The position numbers and the translations under genes were made by a program. From CAYYFX01 sp964571855 (GTDB lineage: Bacteria; ARS69): DNA of 64,000 nucleotides. Below the pieces are notes generated by a model that worked only from the letters and a program-made list of their open reading frames with translations, was not told the origin of the DNA and ran no database searches. The stretch covers positions 1-64,000 of the forward strand of contig CAZNDO010000019.1 in NCBI GenBank assembly GCA_964571855.1, in the 5' to 3' direction. Below, one piece after another: positions 33,639 through 42,672 of this stretch; position 1 is the first letter of the stretch; each line of letters starts with the position of its first letter.

Positions 33639-34382
33639 GTGGCCGGTCCGGAACGCGTGCTGGGAACCGTGACGCCGCCCGCCGGCGCGACCGCCCCGCC
33701 CCGTCCGGACCTGGTGCCGGTGTGGCCGAACCTCCTGTTCCGCGAGCTGCTCGTGACGCTGGGGTTCCTGGCGCTCCTCACCGCGCTCTCCCTCGTGGTC
33801 GACGCGCCGCTGGAGGATCCCGCGGATCCGTCGCACACGCCGAACCCGGCGAAGGCGCCGTGGTACTTCGTGGGACTGCAGGAGCTGCTGGTGTACTTCG
33901 ATCCGTGGCTCGCGGGCGCGGCGATCCCCCTGCTGATCGTGTTCGGACTCGCCGCGATCCCGTATGTGGATCCGGGACGCGACGACGTGGGCGTGTACAC
34001 GTTCCGCCGCCGCCCGCTCGCGGTCACCGTGTTCCTCGCGGGCGTGGCCGGGTGGTTCGCGCTGATCGCCGTGGGGCTGTGGTTCCGCGGACCCGGCTGG
34101 AGCTGGACCTGGCCCGGCTCGGCGCCCGCGGGCGCCGCGGCCGAGGCCGCGCGCTCCTTCCCCGCCGCGCTCAGCATCCCGCTCGTCCTCGCGTACGCGG
34201 CGCTCGGCGGGTGGTGGATCGTGCGCCGGACCGCCGCGTGGCGCGGCTTCACGGCGGCGCGGCGCTGGACCTTCGCGCTCCTGTTCCTGGCGATGGCCGG
34301 GACGCTCGCGAAGATCCTGCTGCACGTGCTCCTCGGCGTGCGCTACGTGGTGCCGCCCGGCGGCGCGGGGTTCGGCCTGTGA
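33639..34382 (+). CDS. cytochrome b C-terminal (subunit IV-like) protein
   Basis: A 247-residue membrane protein starting at GTG 33639 after GAGGGG. It has the NPAKAPWYFVGLQELLVYFD block of subunit IV, where the quinone-site PEWY is replaced by A-P-W-Y. About four more hydrophobic helices follow, two beyond the usual three (around residues 120-140, 170-190, 210-230). The stop overlaps the next start as GTGA. With the preceding gene it forms a split bc-type cytochrome b. Confidence 0.88.
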   Translation: MAGPERVLGTVTPPAGATAPPRPDLVPVWPNLLFRELLVTLGFLALLTALSLVVDAPLEDPADPSHTPNPAKAPWYFVGLQELLVYFDPWLAGAAIPLLIVFGLAAIPYVDPGRDDVGVYTFRRRPLAVTVFLAGVAGWFALIAVGLWFRGPGWSWTWPGSAPAGAAAEAARSFPAALSIPLVLAYAALGGWWIVRRTAAWRGFTAARRWTFALLFLAMAGTLAKILLHVLLGVRYVVPPGGAGFGL

Positions 34383-36013
34383 GCCCCGCGCTGCGCGCCG
34401 CGTTCCCCGTGCTGGTGCTCGCGCTGCTCGGCGTGAGCGCGTGGGCCGCGTGGGACGACGCGTTCCCGCCGTGGCGGCGGTACGCGCGAGAGCTGACGCG
34501 GCGCGAGATCGCGCGCCTCGAGACGGAACTGCAGGAGGCGCGGGCCGCCCGCGAGCGCCCGGCGTTCCGCGACGAGCTGGCCCGGCTGGACGCCGCGCTC
34601 GCGGCGGCCGGCCACGCGCCGGAACCCGCGCGCGCGGGGGCCCTGCGCGCGGCGTTCGACTCCGCGGAGGCCGCCGCCGAGTCGCTCCGGACCGCGCTGC
34701 GCGCGGCGGATGTGCGCGCGCGCGAGCCCGTGGCGGCCGCGCGGCTCGAGGCGGCGCGCGCCCGCTTCGACACGACGCAGGCGGCTTACGCCGCCGCCAC
34801 CGGCGCGTGGCCGCCCGACACGCTGCGTCTGGCCGCGCTCTGGTCGGCGCGGGACTCCGCGGCGGCGGCCTTCCGCGACGCGGAGGGGCCTGCCGTCACG
34901 CTGCGCGCCGAGCTGGAGGCGGCGCGCGGCGAAGCGGCGCGGCTGCGCGGGGAGATGCGGCGGCTCGACGCGCCGCGCGACAGCCTGGAGGCGCTGCGGC
35001 GCGCCCTGCTCGATGCGGTGGACGCGCGCGAGGCCCGACTCGCGCGGCTGCGCGCCCTCCCGCCGCGCGTGCGCGAGATCGCGTCCACCGATGGCCGCGA
35101 GGTCGCCCGCTGCCCCACGTGCCACGGCACGCTCGAGGATCCCGGCGCCCACCCCGCGCTGGCCGCGGCCCCGCTCCTGCACGACGTCCCCTGCACGATC
35201 TGCCACGGCGGGCGGGGGCGCGCGCTCGACGCGGAGCACGCCCATCGCGGCATGCTGTCCGCGCCCTCGCACGGCGCCGGGCCGTACACGCTGCGCGGGC
35301 GCATCGCGCGGCTGGCCGAAGCCGACGCGGCCGAGCGCGAGGCCATCCGCGACGAGCTGCGCCGGATCACCGGCGTGGATCCCTTCGAGGAGGGCGTGGC
35401 CGGGAGCCCGGCGGAGGCGTGGTCGTCGTGGTGGGCGTCCGCCGAGGCGTGGTTCGAGCCCGGCGACGGCGGCCTCGACGGCGACGCCAGCGCCCTCGCC
35501 GCCGCCGGCCTGGACCCCTGGCGGTACACGGCGCGCGGCCGGCCGCTGCGCTACGTGGGCTCGCGCAAGTGCCTCGGCTGCCACGAGACGCTGCACCGCG
35601 AGCACAGCCGCCGGTGGGCGGCCACGAAGTTCCGTTCGCTCGAACGCCTCGCCGGCGTGACCGACCCGCGCCCGTGCCTCCCGTGCCACTCCACCGGATG
35701 GGATGCGGAGACCGGCGCCTACGCGGAGCCCGGCGTGACCTGCGAGGGATGCCACGGCCCGGGCGAGCGGTACGACGAGATGATGGTCGTGGGCCAGGAG
35801 CTCGTGGGACAGGGACGGGAGGTGGAGGGGCGCGCGCTCCTCGCCCACTCCGCGCGTCTCGCGCGCGAAAGCATCAGCCGCCGGCTCGTGCCGGAGGACA
35901 CCGGGCCGAACAACGTGTGCGTTACGTGCCACCATCCGCGGCAGCATCGCGCGGGGTGCCCGGGCATCCTGGATCGCGATGCCGCGCGCACCGCCGACGG
36001 GAGGCTGCCGTGA
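34379..36013 (+). CDS. hexahaem c-type cytochrome with long coiled-coil region
   Basis: A 544-residue protein. One N-terminal membrane helix (about 4-24) is followed by a coiled coil from about residue 33 to 235, very rich in Ala, Arg and Glu. Six CxxCH motifs start at about residues 245, 272, 398, 433, 455 and 514. The last four are arranged as in cytochrome c554-like modules (YVGSRKCLGCHETLHREHS, CLPCHSTGWD, GVTCEGCHGPGE). The coiled coil, about 30 nm if continuous, could span the periplasm. Probable electron carrier between the Rieske/cytochrome b complex and the outer components. Confidence 0.82.
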   Translation: MSPALRAAFPVLVLALLGVSAWAAWDDAFPPWRRYARELTRREIARLETELQEARAARERPAFRDELARLDAALAAAGHAPEPARAGALRAAFDSAEAAAESLRTALRAADVRAREPVAAARLEAARARFDTTQAAYAAATGAWPPDTLRLAALWSARDSAAAAFRDAEGPAVTLRAELEAARGEAARLRGEMRRLDAPRDSLEALRRALLDAVDAREARLARLRALPPRVREIASTDGREVARCPTCHGTLEDPGAHPALAAAPLLHDVPCTICHGGRGRALDAEHAHRGMLSAPSHGAGPYTLRGRIARLAEADAAEREAIRDELRRITGVDPFEEGVAGSPAEAWSSWWASAEAWFEPGDGGLDGDASALAAAGLDPWRYTARGRPLRYVGSRKCLGCHETLHREHSRRWAATKFRSLERLAGVTDPRPCLPCHSTGWDAETGAYAEPGVTCEGCHGPGERYDEMMVVGQELVGQGREVEGRALLAHSARLARESISRRLVPEDTGPNNVCVTCHHPRQHRAGCPGILDRDAARTADGRLP

Positions 36014-36960
36014 GGCCGGCGCTTCCGGTAGGGGCGGCATGCGCGGCGACCGCGCTGCTGTTCGCCGCGTGCGATCGCGGCGGACCGCCGCTCCCGGAAG
36101 GTGCGCGCCCCGCCGCCTCGCCCGCCGCGGGCACGCCCGCCGCCCCCGACATCCCCGGCCGTTCCGACGAGTTCACGAAGATGGAGGTCCCGCCGGGCCA
36201 GCTCACGCGCGCGCTCCCGGTCGGCGACGCGTGGCCCGCGGACGACGGTCCCGCGTACCGGTCGTTGTGCCTGAACTGCCACTCCGTGAGCGGCACCTCG
36301 TTCGCGACGGCCGACTGGCGCGAGAGCCTGCACGCGCGTGCGGGCGTGCTCTGCGCGAGTTGCCACGGCACGCACGAAGCGGCGTTCGTCCCGCGCCCGG
36401 GACCGGACCGCTGCCTGCTGTGCCACCCGTCGCAGACCGCGGAGTTCCTCGCGTCGCGGCACGGGCCGGACACGTCCGCGGGAATGCGCTGCGTCGCGTG
36501 CCACGAGGCCCACGCCACGGACCGCGGACTCGCGCGCGCCACGGACACGTGCCTGGGCTGCCACCTGGACTCCGATCACGTGCAGGGCTTCCCCGCCTCG
36601 CGCATGGGGCAGACGCTGGCGCACCGGCCGCTCAAGTCCGACGGCACCATCGCCGCCGCGGACTGCGTCACGTGCCACATGCCGGAGTCCGACCTCCTCG
36701 CCACCACCGGCGACTTCCGCAACGACCGCGTCACCCTGCACGACCCGTCCATCACCGTGGCGAAGGAGGCGGACGACCCGTCGTCCCTCACGCGGGAGGC
36801 GATCGAGTTCCTCGTGCCGCGCTGCCTCACCTGCCACAGCGAGCGCAACGCGCGCGCCCGGCTGGAGCATTCCGATCCGTGGATCCTGCACTGGACGCCG
36901 GTGGGCATGCCGGACGAGGTGCGCCGTCGCCCGCCCGTCGCCGCGAAGGAGGTCCCGTGA
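36010..36960 (+). CDS. heptahaem c-type cytochrome lipoprotein
   Basis: A 316-residue exported lipoprotein (lipobox LFAAC, Cys21) starting at GTG 36010 in a GTGA overlap. Seven CxxCH motifs are spread over the chain: CLNCH, CASCH, CLLCH, CVACH, CLGCH, CVTCH and CLTCH. Spacing with intervening histidines (SLHARAG, SRHGPD) fits a decahaem/NrfA-relative electron-wire architecture, but no CxxCK active-site motif is seen, so a catalytic nitrite reductase is unlikely. Likely takes electrons from the hexahaem protein. Confidence 0.82.
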   Translation: MRPALPVGAACAATALLFAACDRGGPPLPEGARPAASPAAGTPAAPDIPGRSDEFTKMEVPPGQLTRALPVGDAWPADDGPAYRSLCLNCHSVSGTSFATADWRESLHARAGVLCASCHGTHEAAFVPRPGPDRCLLCHPSQTAEFLASRHGPDTSAGMRCVACHEAHATDRGLARATDTCLGCHLDSDHVQGFPASRMGQTLAHRPLKSDGTIAAADCVTCHMPESDLLATTGDFRNDRVTLHDPSITVAKEADDPSSLTREAIEFLVPRCLTCHSERNARARLEHSDPWILHWTPVGMPDEVRRRPPVAAKEVP

Positions 36961-39068
36961 GCACGCGACGCCGCTTCCTCGCCGGCTGTGCCGGCTGCGC
37001 CGCGGCCTGGGCCGCACATCCCTGGTCCCGCCTCCTCGCGGCCGAGCCGGCGGCGCCGCCGCCCGCGGACCAGTGGACGCGCACCGTGTGCGACCTCTGC
37101 GGTCTCGGCGAGCCCGTGTTCCTGCGGACCGAGGGCGGTGCGGTCCGGGCCGTGAAGGGCATCCCGCAGTCGCGCACGGGATTCGGCCGGCTCTGCGCGC
37201 GCGCCCGGGCGCTGGTGGACGCCGCGGCGTCGGCCGATCGCGCGCTCGCTCCGCTCGTGCGCAAGGACCCGGCGACGAAGGGGACGCGCGAGGGGCTGGT
37301 CGCGGCTTCCTGGGACGAAGCGCTCGCCTTCGCCGCGGAGGGGCTGCGGGCGGCGCGCGCCCGCTGCGGTCCCGGCGCCGTGGCGGTGCTGGCCTCCGAC
37401 GCGGAGACCTGCGAAACCTACGGGCTGCTGGCGCGGGTCGCGCGCGCGGAGCTGGGCACGGATCATCTCGACACGCTCGCGCGCCGGGATGCGCTGACCG
37501 CGTACGACGCCTGCATTGATGCGTACGGCGTCGCCGCGAACGCGGCCACGGTGGAGGACGTGGACGCGGCCGGGCTCCTGGTGCTCGCGGGCGGCGATCT
37601 CGCGGACAGCCATCCGGGCCTCTTCGTGCGCGCGCTGGACGCGCGCCGCACGGGACGCGCGAAGGTGGCGTTGATCGACTCGCGGCGCACGCTCGCCTCC
37701 GCCATCGCCGACGTGCACGTGAGGCCGCGGCCCGGGCGCGAGGCGGACGTCGTGCGCGCGCTCGCGGACGCGCTGCGCACCGGGCGGGCGCGCGAGGACG
37801 TGGCGCCGCTCGCGAAGCTCTGGCGCGACGCGCGCGGCGTCGTCACGCTCGTGGGACCGATGGCGCTCGGCGGCCCCGCGGGCGGCGCGCTGGTGCGCGC
37901 GGTCGCCACGCTGCACGCCGCCACGGGGCAGACGGGCGGCACGGGACGCGGCTTCCTCGTGCTTCCGCGCGGGGCGAACGCCACGGCGGTCGTGGCCGCG
38001 GGCATCCGTCCCGGCGCGCTCCCCTTCGGACGCCGCCTCGCCGATCCCGCGGGCCGCGCGCGCGTGGCCGCCGCGTGGGGTGTGTCCGCCGACGCCTTCC
38101 CGTCGCGGGCGGGGCTCGCGTGCCCGGACTGGCCGGACGCGGTGGCTGCGGGGACCCTGGGCGCGATCGTCACGCTGCGCGCGAACCCGGCGGCGGAGCT
38201 GCCCGACGCGTCGGCCTGGCGCGCCGCGCTCGCGTCGGCGTTCACCGTGGCGGCGACCACGCACGTTCCCACGGAGACCACGGCGTTCGCGGACGTCGTG
38301 CTTCCGCTCGCGATGGTCGCGGGCGAGACCGCGGGAACGATGATGACCCTGGACCGGCGGTGCCAGCGGCTGGAGCGCGCAGTGGAGACGCCGGGGGAGG
38401 TCCGCGACGCGGAGCGGATCCTGGCGGATCTCGCGGGAATCGCGGCGCCCGCGCCCGGCGCGTCGTGGGAGCTCTGGCGGGAGCTGGCCGCGGGCACGCC
38501 GTGGGACGTGACCGGTGTCCCCGCGTCCAGGCTGCGCGAGGAGCTGGACGTGCCGTGGCCGTGCCCCGCGGCGGACGCTCCCGGCGCGACGCGCCTGGAC
38601 ATCGCGTCCGCGCACGCCGCGCGCGCCGCCGCCGCGCCGCCCGCGCCGGCCCCCACCGCGGCGCGTCCGCTGCTCCTTCTCGTGGGTCCCTTGCGCGAGC
38701 ACGCGGGATCGCGCGTGCGCACGGGACGCACCGCGGACCTGCACTACGAGGCGCCATCCCCGCGCCTGGAGATGCACCCCGCGGACGTCTCCCGCGCCGC
38801 GCTCACCGACGGCGAGTGGGTCACGCTGGAGTCCGACACGGGCGAAGCCACGGTGCGGTTGTGGGCCACGGACCGCGTCGCGGAGGGCACGCTGTTCCTG
38901 CCGGAGCACTTCGGGTTCGCTTCGGACCTGCAAGGCGGAAGCGACGCGCAGGGCGAGCCGGAGGGGTGCGCGATGCTCCTGCTGCCGCGCGACGGGACGA
39001 TGCCGGTGCCGGTGTCCGTGCGCAAGGCCCGCCGCCGCGACCTCCGCCGCCGCGCGCTCGCGGGTTAG
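36957..39068 (+). CDS. molybdopterin oxidoreductase-like protein with altered cofactor ligands
   Basis: A 703-residue protein exported by the twin-arginine route (STRRRFLAG, residues 2-10). It has the layout of the DMSO-reductase superfamily: N-terminal Fe-S domain, two alpha/beta domains and a C-terminal dinucleotide-binding barrel (MHPADVSRAALTDGEWVTLE). Cluster cysteines 45, 48 and 80 are present; the expected third one is Glu52. At the usual Mo-ligand site (T-L-A-R-R-D-A-L) Asp178 stands where Cys, SeCys or Ser is normal. It may use Asp as Mo ligand, as NarG does, or may be a cofactor-free structural homologue like that of alternative complex III. Last gene of the operon. Confidence 0.72.
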   Translation: MSTRRRFLAGCAGCAAAWAAHPWSRLLAAEPAAPPPADQWTRTVCDLCGLGEPVFLRTEGGAVRAVKGIPQSRTGFGRLCARARALVDAAASADRALAPLVRKDPATKGTREGLVAASWDEALAFAAEGLRAARARCGPGAVAVLASDAETCETYGLLARVARAELGTDHLDTLARRDALTAYDACIDAYGVAANAATVEDVDAAGLLVLAGGDLADSHPGLFVRALDARRTGRAKVALIDSRRTLASAIADVHVRPRPGREADVVRALADALRTGRAREDVAPLAKLWRDARGVVTLVGPMALGGPAGGALVRAVATLHAATGQTGGTGRGFLVLPRGANATAVVAAGIRPGALPFGRRLADPAGRARVAAAWGVSADAFPSRAGLACPDWPDAVAAGTLGAIVTLRANPAAELPDASAWRAALASAFTVAATTHVPTETTAFADVVLPLAMVAGETAGTMMTLDRRCQRLERAVETPGEVRDAERILADLAGIAAPAPGASWELWRELAAGTPWDVTGVPASRLREELDVPWPCPAADAPGATRLDIASAHAARAAAAPPAPAPTAARPLLLLVGPLREHAGSRVRTGRTADLHYEAPSPRLEMHPADVSRAALTDGEWVTLESDTGEATVRLWATDRVAEGTLFLPEHFGFASDLQGGSDAQGEPEGCAMLLLPRDGTMPVPVSVRKARRRDLRRRALAG

Positions 39069-39220
39069 CGCATGTGCACGAGCAGACGTGGTGCGCAACG
39101 CGGGGGAGTCCGGCGGAGTATCCAGCCGCGTGGCGGGCGCGCCGATGGACAGACGCATGCCGGGATCCTCCCCGCCTCGGGCGGGCGCGGGATGGTACCA
39201 GAGGATCCGGGCGCCGTGCA

Positions 39221-41293
39221 TCAGTCCGCGCGCCCGCCTCCCCGCAGGTGCTGCACGAGCGCCGCGATCTGCGCATCGCCCGGGGCCAGCTCCCGCGCGC
39301 GCTCCGCGGCCCGCGCGGCCTCGTCCGTGCGGGATTGCGCCAGCAGCGCGAGCGCGAGGTTGTAGTGCGCGGGGGCGAACGCGTCGTTGCCCTGCACGGC
39401 GGCGCGGAAGTGTTCTTCCGCCTCCGCTGCCGCCCCGCGATCCAGGAGCAGGCTGCCGAGCTCGAAGTGCGCCTCCGTCCACGCCGGCGAGAGCGCGAGC
39501 GCCTCACGCAGCGAGCGCTCGGCCGACGCGGCATCCCCCTCCAGCGCGGCGGCGGCCGCGAGCGCATAGTGCGCCTGCGCGTGCCACCCCGCGAGGCGCG
39601 CCGCCCCCGCCGGCGTGGTCCGCACCGCCAGCGCGGTCTCCAGGTGCGGGCGCGCCTCGCCCGGCCGCCCGAGCCGCACGAGCGCCCGGCCGAGTTCCAC
39701 GCGCGCCTCCGGGTCCTTCCCGTCCTTCGCCACGACCCGCGCCAGGTACGGCACGGCGCGCGCCGGATCCGCGCCCTCCAGGTGCGTCGCCGCGAGCGTG
39801 GCCAGCAGCCGCCGGGACCGGAAGAGCCCCCACTCCTTGCTCCACTGCAGGTGCTCGCGCGCCACCTCGCGCAGCGTCGCGGCCCGGGCGCCGTCCGCCA
39901 CGGCGCGCGACGCGTCGAACGCCGCGTAGCCGCGCGTGGTGTGCCATTGCACGAAGCCGCTGTGCACGGAGAACGCCAGGAAGACGAGCAGCGCGCCGCC
40001 GTACACCATGCCGGCCGGCTTCAGCCGCCCGTCCACCTTCAGCATCCGCTCCAGCGCGCGCACGTCGCGCCGCGCCGCCAGGCGGACGAACACGACGATC
40101 GCGTACGCGGCGGAGGCGCCCAGCCCGATGGTGAGGAGGAAGGGCACGGCGTCGTACAGCTGCCGGTACACGACAAGCGTGGCCAGGAACACCACGCCCA
40201 TGAGGATCTCCTCCCCGGTCGTGAACTGCGCGGGCCGTGCCGGCATCCCGGTGCGCCCGTACGCGGCCAGCCCCAGCGCGACGACCGCGAGCCCGAACGG
40301 GACGAGATCGAAGCGTCCGCCCAGCCAGTGCCGCGCGGCGGGCACCAGCACGGCCACGAGGATGGACGCGATGAGCACCACCGCGGTGACCAGCACCGCG
40401 CGATCCGACCACAGCCGCCGGATGGCGGGCGCTCCCCACTTGTACTCCAGCGCGTGCTCCGGGCAGGCGCCCACGCAGTCCAGGTCCTTCAGGCAGCGCG
40501 GGTTCACGATGGTCCCGTGCTCCCGGATCTCCTCGTGCACGCGCACGCCCGACGTGCACACCGCCGTGCACGTGCCGCACTGCACGCACCGGTCGTTCAC
40601 GCGGATGCGCCCCGGCGCGAACCGGTCCACCGTGAGGAACAGCGCGCCGTACGGACACCCGTACGTGCAGAACCCGCGCGACCCGAGCACGTACACCACG
40701 AGGAACCCGCACACGGCGAACGTGAGCGCGGTGATCCACGGGTCCGGCAGGTTGCGCCAGAAGTTCGTGGTGACCCAGGAGCTGATGCCCTCGAGATCGG
40801 TCTGCGTGCGCAGCTCGGGGAAGTCCCGCGCCGCCCACATGCGCGTGATCTGCGGCCAGCCGAACATGTACACGAGCACGAGGGGCGGCACCGCGAGCAG
40901 CATCCGCGAGCGGATGGGGCGCACCTTCAGGCCCAGCCTGCGGAGCACCCAGGCGGCGCCGTCCTGCAGCACCATGATGTGGCAGCCCCACGAGCAGAAG
41001 AACCGGCCGAAGAGCAGCGTGGCGATCGTGACGGCGAGCATGAGCAGGAACCCCGCCGTGATGATCCCGAGCTCCGCGGTGAACATGACCTCGTGCAGCT
41101 CGAGCGGGGCGAGGGTCTTCCCCGCCAGCTTCCAGTGGATCACGTGCACCGCCATCAGCGGGTACACGAGCGCCAGCGTGAGGGCGCGCCACTTCGAGTA
41201 CTTCGAGCCGGGCAGGGGATCGGGCGGGGTGCGGAGGCCGGGAACGGCGGTGACGAACGGGCCCTTGCGCGGCCCGCGGGCGGCGGACGCCAT
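39221..41293 (-). CDS. NapH/NosR-like polyferredoxin membrane protein with C-terminal TPR repeats
   Basis: A 690-residue inner-membrane protein. Several helices surround two C-x-x-x-C-P/H loops (GRFFCSWGCH and GFCTYGCPYG) of the NapH/NosR/CcoG type. Two ferredoxin clusters follow (CVQCGTCTAVC, CLKDLDCVGACPE). More helices come at about 330-470, then a periplasmic or cytoplasmic TPR array from about residue 480 to the end (EARVELGRALVRLGRPGEAR, AHYNLALALLAQSRTDEAAR). It is convergent with the respiratory operon and probably provides an electron-transfer route to it. GAGG precedes the ATG at 41293. Confidence 0.75.
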   Translation of the reverse strand: MASAARGPRKGPFVTAVPGLRTPPDPLPGSKYSKWRALTLALVYPLMAVHVIHWKLAGKTLAPLELHEVMFTAELGIITAGFLLMLAVTIATLLFGRFFCSWGCHIMVLQDGAAWVLRRLGLKVRPIRSRMLLAVPPLVLVYMFGWPQITRMWAARDFPELRTQTDLEGISSWVTTNFWRNLPDPWITALTFAVCGFLVVYVLGSRGFCTYGCPYGALFLTVDRFAPGRIRVNDRCVQCGTCTAVCTSGVRVHEEIREHGTIVNPRCLKDLDCVGACPEHALEYKWGAPAIRRLWSDRAVLVTAVVLIASILVAVLVPAARHWLGGRFDLVPFGLAVVALGLAAYGRTGMPARPAQFTTGEEILMGVVFLATLVVYRQLYDAVPFLLTIGLGASAAYAIVVFVRLAARRDVRALERMLKVDGRLKPAGMVYGGALLVFLAFSVHSGFVQWHTTRGYAAFDASRAVADGARAATLREVAREHLQWSKEWGLFRSRRLLATLAATHLEGADPARAVPYLARVVAKDGKDPEARVELGRALVRLGRPGEARPHLETALAVRTTPAGAARLAGWHAQAHYALAAAAALEGDAASAERSLREALALSPAWTEAHFELGSLLLDRGAAAEAEEHFRAAVQGNDAFAPAHYNLALALLAQSRTDEAARAAERARELAPGDAQIAALVQHLRGGGRAD

Positions 41294-41338
41294 GGAATCC
41301 TCGCGGGGCCGCGGGGCGACGGCCGGCCTGGAGAGGAC

Positions 41339-41350
41339 TACGATGTCGTA
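41339..41350. promoter_or_regulatory. 12-base palindrome between divergent genes
   Basis: TACGATGTCGTA is a perfect palindrome in the 107-base spacer between the polyferredoxin and LarA-like genes. AT-richer than its neighbourhood; a regulator site is possible but unproven. Confidence 0.3.
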
Positions 41351-41400
41351 TTGTGCGCGGCGCGCCCCGCCGGGACAAGGGGCGCGCGGAGGGGAACGCC

Positions 41401-42672
41401 GTGGAGGTGAGGCTGCGCTACGGGCGCGGCGCGGTGACGCTCCGGCTGCCGGAGGCGAACGTGGCGGGAGTCGTCCGCCCGGTCGACCCGGAGCCGGCCG
41501 GCGAGCCCTCCCTCCCGGAGGCGGCGCGGGAGGCCCTGGCCCGGGCGGCCCGCGGGCGGCGGGTCCTGGTGCTGGCGTCGGACGCCACGCGCCCCGCCGT
41601 GGCCGACCCGCTGCGCCACGCGGCGCTCGCCCCCCTGGCGGGGGCTGCCGCGGTGGCGGTGCACCTGGCCACCGGATCCCACCGGGCGGACACCCCGGCG
41701 AACGCCGCGGCCCTCGCCTCCCTGCGGGACGCCGCGCGCGCCGCCGGCCTCCCGGATCCGCGGGGCGGCGTGCACGACTGCCGCGCCGCCGCCTTCACGG
41801 ACCACGGCGTCACCGCGCGCGGGACGCCCGTGCGGCTCTCCCGCGTGCTGGACGACGCGGACGTCTTCCTCGTGCTCGCGGACGTGAAGCCGCACTACTT
41901 CGCGGGCTACTCCAACCCGCTGAAGTTCTTCCTGCCCGGCGTGGCCGCGTTCGCGACGATCGAGCGCAACCATCGCCTCGCGCTCGAGCTCGACGCCCGC
42001 GCGGGCCGGCATCCGTTCCATCCCGACCCGGCGCGGCGCACGAACCCCCTGGCGGAGGACATGCTGGAGGCGTTCGAACGGACGCGCGCCGGTCGCGACG
42101 CGTTCGCCCTGGTCACGGTCACCGCGGGCGGCCGCCTGGTCCATGCGGACCTGGGTCCCTTCCCCGCCGCGTGCGCCGGCGCCTTCGCCGCCTCCGATCG
42201 GGTCGCGAGCACGGCCGTGGCGCCGCAGCGCCGCGTGGTGGTCTCCGCGGGCGGCGCCCCGCAGGACGCCACGCTGTACCTCGCGCAGCGCGCGCTGGAG
42301 CTCACGCGCGATGCGGTGGCCGACGGCGGCGAGGTGCTCCTCCTCGCGTCGTGCGACGACGGCATCGCGGACGGCGCGAGCGCGATGACCAACTTCTACG
42401 ACGAGCTCCGGCGCCCGCTCCCCGAGGTGCTGCGGCGCATCCGGGAGGGGTACCGCCTGTACCAGCACAAGGCCTTCCGCTTCGCGGAGCTGCTGGGGCG
42501 GGTGCGCGCGGTGCACGTGGCCAGCGCGTTGCCCGCGGACGCGCTCACGGCCGTGCACCTCACGCCCGCGCCGGATCCGCAGGCGCTGCTGGACCGCTGG
42601 CTCGCGGAGGATCCGGCGGCGCGCGTGCTCTTCCTGGACGAGGGGAACAGGCTGGACGTGCGCGCCGCCTAG
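41401..42672 (+). CDS. larA: LarA-family nickel-pincer racemase/epimerase
   Basis: A 423-residue enzyme starting at GTG 41401 after GGAGGGG. It has the LarA signatures: DATRPAV near residue 61, LATGSHR (His94) and DVKPHYFAGYSNPLKFFLPG with His165 and Lys175, then IERNH (His191). In Lactobacillus LarA the catalytic and pincer-binding residues are His174, Lys184 and His200; the spacings of 10 and 16 are identical here. The family interconverts 2-hydroxyacids, mostly D/L-lactate, with a nickel-pincer nucleotide. No larB, larC or larE is in the window, so the cofactor must be made elsewhere. Substrate not certain. Its stop shares the CTAG with the convergent glycosyltransferase. Confidence 0.85.
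   Translation: MEVRLRYGRGAVTLRLPEANVAGVVRPVDPEPAGEPSLPEAAREALARAARGRRVLVLASDATRPAVADPLRHAALAPLAGAAAVAVHLATGSHRADTPANAAALASLRDAARAAGLPDPRGGVHDCRAAAFTDHGVTARGTPVRLSRVLDDADVFLVLADVKPHYFAGYSNPLKFFLPGVAAFATIERNHRLALELDARAGRHPFHPDPARRTNPLAEDMLEAFERTRAGRDAFALVTVTAGGRLVHADLGPFPAACAGAFAASDRVASTAVAPQRRVVVSAGGAPQDATLYLAQRALELTRDAVADGGEVLLLASCDDGIADGASAMTNFYDELRRPLPEVLRRIREGYRLYQHKAFRFAELLGRVRAVHVASALPADALTAVHLTPAPDPQALLDRWLAEDPAARVLFLDEGNRLDVRAA

Noticed and set aside
36010..36960. NrfA-type nitrite reductase
   Set aside because: Seven CxxCH motifs but no CxxCK active-site motif, so a catalytic role is unsupported.
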